DNA from: JAPUDS01 sp964536265
GTDB taxonomy: Bacteria > Patescibacteriota > Saccharimonadia > Saccharimonadales > Saccharimonadaceae
Assembly (NCBI GenBank): GCA_964536265.1
Contig: CAZHVV010000001.1
Coordinates: 62,001 to 126,000 of the forward strand
Direction of reading: 5' to 3'
DNA length: 64,000 bases
The notes beneath the pieces are model-generated. The model did not search any database. It was not told where the DNA came from and saw nothing but the letters and a program-made list of their open reading frames with translations. Of the stretch, positions 62,914 to 64,000 are shown piece after piece. Both the position numbers and the translations under genes were made by a program. Within the stretch, counting starts at the first letter, position 1; each line of letters starts with the position of its first letter.

Positions 62914-63966
62914 TTAGGCGACGAGATGGAGCTCATAGGTTGCCTTTGCAACTCGTTTGAACTCAGGCTTTGACTGCAAATTTAGCAAGATGGTTGTCTC
63001 ACGGACCTGACGGCTCTTGAGGACGCGCTTGACGATTTCATCACGGTGGAGCGGACCACCTTCTTTTTTCAAGATATCAGCGATGATGTCAGAGACGGTG
63101 CCCTTCTTGTAGCCCCATTCAGCGAGAGCATAAATGCCGCGGCCGATGAGAACGAAGCGCTTGTCTTTGATGAGTTCGTTATGGATTGCCTGAGTAGTGA
63201 CGTTTTTGCGTTTGAAATCAGAATCTTTGATTGCTTTGGCAATGTCAGAAAAGTGCAGTGGCTTTTTGTTGTCCTGTAAAATAACATAAATCTTGTCACG
63301 GATATTCTTTGGGTTGACGCTTGGCCACTTGATGAGACCCCAGGTGTCACGGAGTTGAGCAAGACTCTTACTGAGGCTTGCAATTGCTCGTAGCTCAGAA
63401 GGCTTGTTATAGCCACTGACTTTGTCGAACAATACTTCGAGCTCAATTGCCTCACCATGTTCTTTGATGCTCTTCACGACGTCGTCAACGTGCTTACGCA
63501 GTGTTTTTTCGTCGGCATAGCTGTCTTTGAGTGCAATTCCGTGGTAGTAGCTGTCATTCTCACCAAGAGTGATGAGACGTGGGGCTAATTCAGCGATGAA
63601 TGCGATTTGTGAGCGGAAACGCTCGTCAGCGTCGCTTTTAACAGCGCTCGCGAGGTCAGTTAGACGAGCTGTATCACCCATTTCACTGAGGTGACGGACT
63701 AAAATCTTCTCGATTTCGAGGACATCTTTTTGACCATCTTCAGCTGAAATCTTCAGGCGAATCAAAATAGCTTTTTCGAGCTGGCGAACACGTTCACGGG
63801 TAATACCTATCAGTTCCCCAATCTGTTCAAGGGTCTCTTTACGGTCGTACAAACCAAATCGGCGTGAGATAATCTCACGTTCTCGTTCCCTATCGATACC
63901 TTTCAAGACGGCTTCAACCGCTTTCTTAAGGTCTGGGGTGGTTTCTGTGGCAACTGCCTCGCTCAT
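62914..63966 (-). CDS. Sigma-70 region 4 fused to HARE-type winged-helix domains
   Basis: A 350-residue protein. Residues about 15-72 match sigma-70 region 4 (IISRRFGLYDRKETLEQIG, then TRERVRQLEKAILIRL), the part that binds -35 DNA and the beta flap. There is no region 2, so it cannot act as a complete sigma factor. Two winged-helix units follow: one at about 75-170 and a HARE-HTH-like part at about 230-350 (KPLHFSDIAKAIKDSDF, GPLHRDEIVKRVLKS), related to RNA polymerase delta. The likely role is transcription-complex modulation. An AGGAA site lies before the ATG. Confidence 0.85.
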   Translation of the reverse strand: MSEAVATETTPDLKKAVEAVLKGIDREREREIISRRFGLYDRKETLEQIGELIGITRERVRQLEKAILIRLKISAEDGQKDVLEIEKILVRHLSEMGDTARLTDLASAVKSDADERFRSQIAFIAELAPRLITLGENDSYYHGIALKDSYADEKTLRKHVDDVVKSIKEHGEAIELEVLFDKVSGYNKPSELRAIASLSKSLAQLRDTWGLIKWPSVNPKNIRDKIYVILQDNKKPLHFSDIAKAIKDSDFKRKNVTTQAIHNELIKDKRFVLIGRGIYALAEWGYKKGTVSDIIADILKKEGGPLHRDEIVKRVLKSRQVRETTILLNLQSKPEFKRVAKATYELHLVA

Positions 63967-64000
63967 TGCTTTTCCTGTCGTTAGAATTAGTTAATAATTG

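Overview
This window looks like chromosome from a Candidate Phyla Radiation bacterium, most likely a member of Candidatus Saccharibacteria (TM7). The assignment is an inference from several signs: very compact gene order, many 1-26 bp gene overlaps, a streamlined set of translation and cell-envelope genes, a short prolyl-tRNA synthetase without an editing insert, a DUF2207 membrane protein, a VirD4/HerA-like ATPase with no other secretion genes, and many lineage-restricted small proteins. TGA is used as an ordinary stop and an intact RF2 is encoded, so the UGA-to-glycine code of Gracilibacteria/Absconditabacteria does not apply. I saw no tRNA, rRNA, CRISPR array, transposase or prophage genes.

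Layout. 1-7.2 kb: end of a site-2 protease (rseP), a CAAX protease, proS, greA, a two-gene exporter on the minus strand, and lysS. 7.2-12.9 kb: an envelope block with a DUF2207 protein, a 56-residue protein, a bactofilin-like beta-helix membrane protein and a MacB-type ABC transporter. 12.9-23.5 kb: serS, pyrD, hpf, secA, an M16 peptidase, murD, divergent murI/prfB and an unknown gene. 23.5-28.8 kb: ftsE-ftsX, a coiled-coil CHAP hydrolase, a C-terminal processing protease and a receiver protein, which together read as a cell-wall remodelling unit. 28.8-35.7 kb: rpmA, a Trm11-like methylase, a YbhN-type membrane protein, xseA-xseB, a small methyltransferase, an orphan kinase/receiver pair and recO. 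35.7-46.9 kb: the accessory part, with several genes of unknown function, a GC-rich gene next to a large hairpin, an AT-rich membrane-protein gene beside an HSDR_N-type nuclease-like gene, plus glyS, an FKBP, a CYTH protein, a Pif1-like helicase, a TspO-like membrane protein and an EF-hand protein. 47-50.7 kb: a GH1 glycosidase, yvcK, a HAD protein and galU. 51.2-59.5 kb: a division and cell-wall (dcw) operon mraZ-rsmH-(micro-ORF)-ftsL-ftsI-mraY-ftsW-murG-ftsQ. 60.1-64 kb: a VirD4-like ATPase and a sigma-region-4/HARE protein on the minus strand.

How it works together. Much of the window builds, cuts and divides the envelope: murD, murI, mraY, murG, ftsI, ftsW, ftsQ, ftsL, ftsEX with its likely CHAP hydrolase, and proteases of the S41, M16, M50 and CAAX families. 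The other large theme is translation (proS, lysS, serS, glyS, prfB, rpmA, hpf, rsmH).

The strongest non-gene signal is promoter placement. In 18 places a sigma-70-like -10 box ends only 6-11 bases before a start codon, and in at least five of these the gap is exactly 6, so transcription should start at or next to the A of ATG. These genes lack a Shine-Dalgarno sequence, while others in the window have a clear one. This suggests that leaderless mRNAs are a major initiation mode here. Other candidates for follow-up are the structured mraZ-rsmH leader with MraZ-type operator repeats, a 22-codon ORF inside the dcw operon, the 633-bp gap after ftsQ, and the sigma-region-4/HARE protein.
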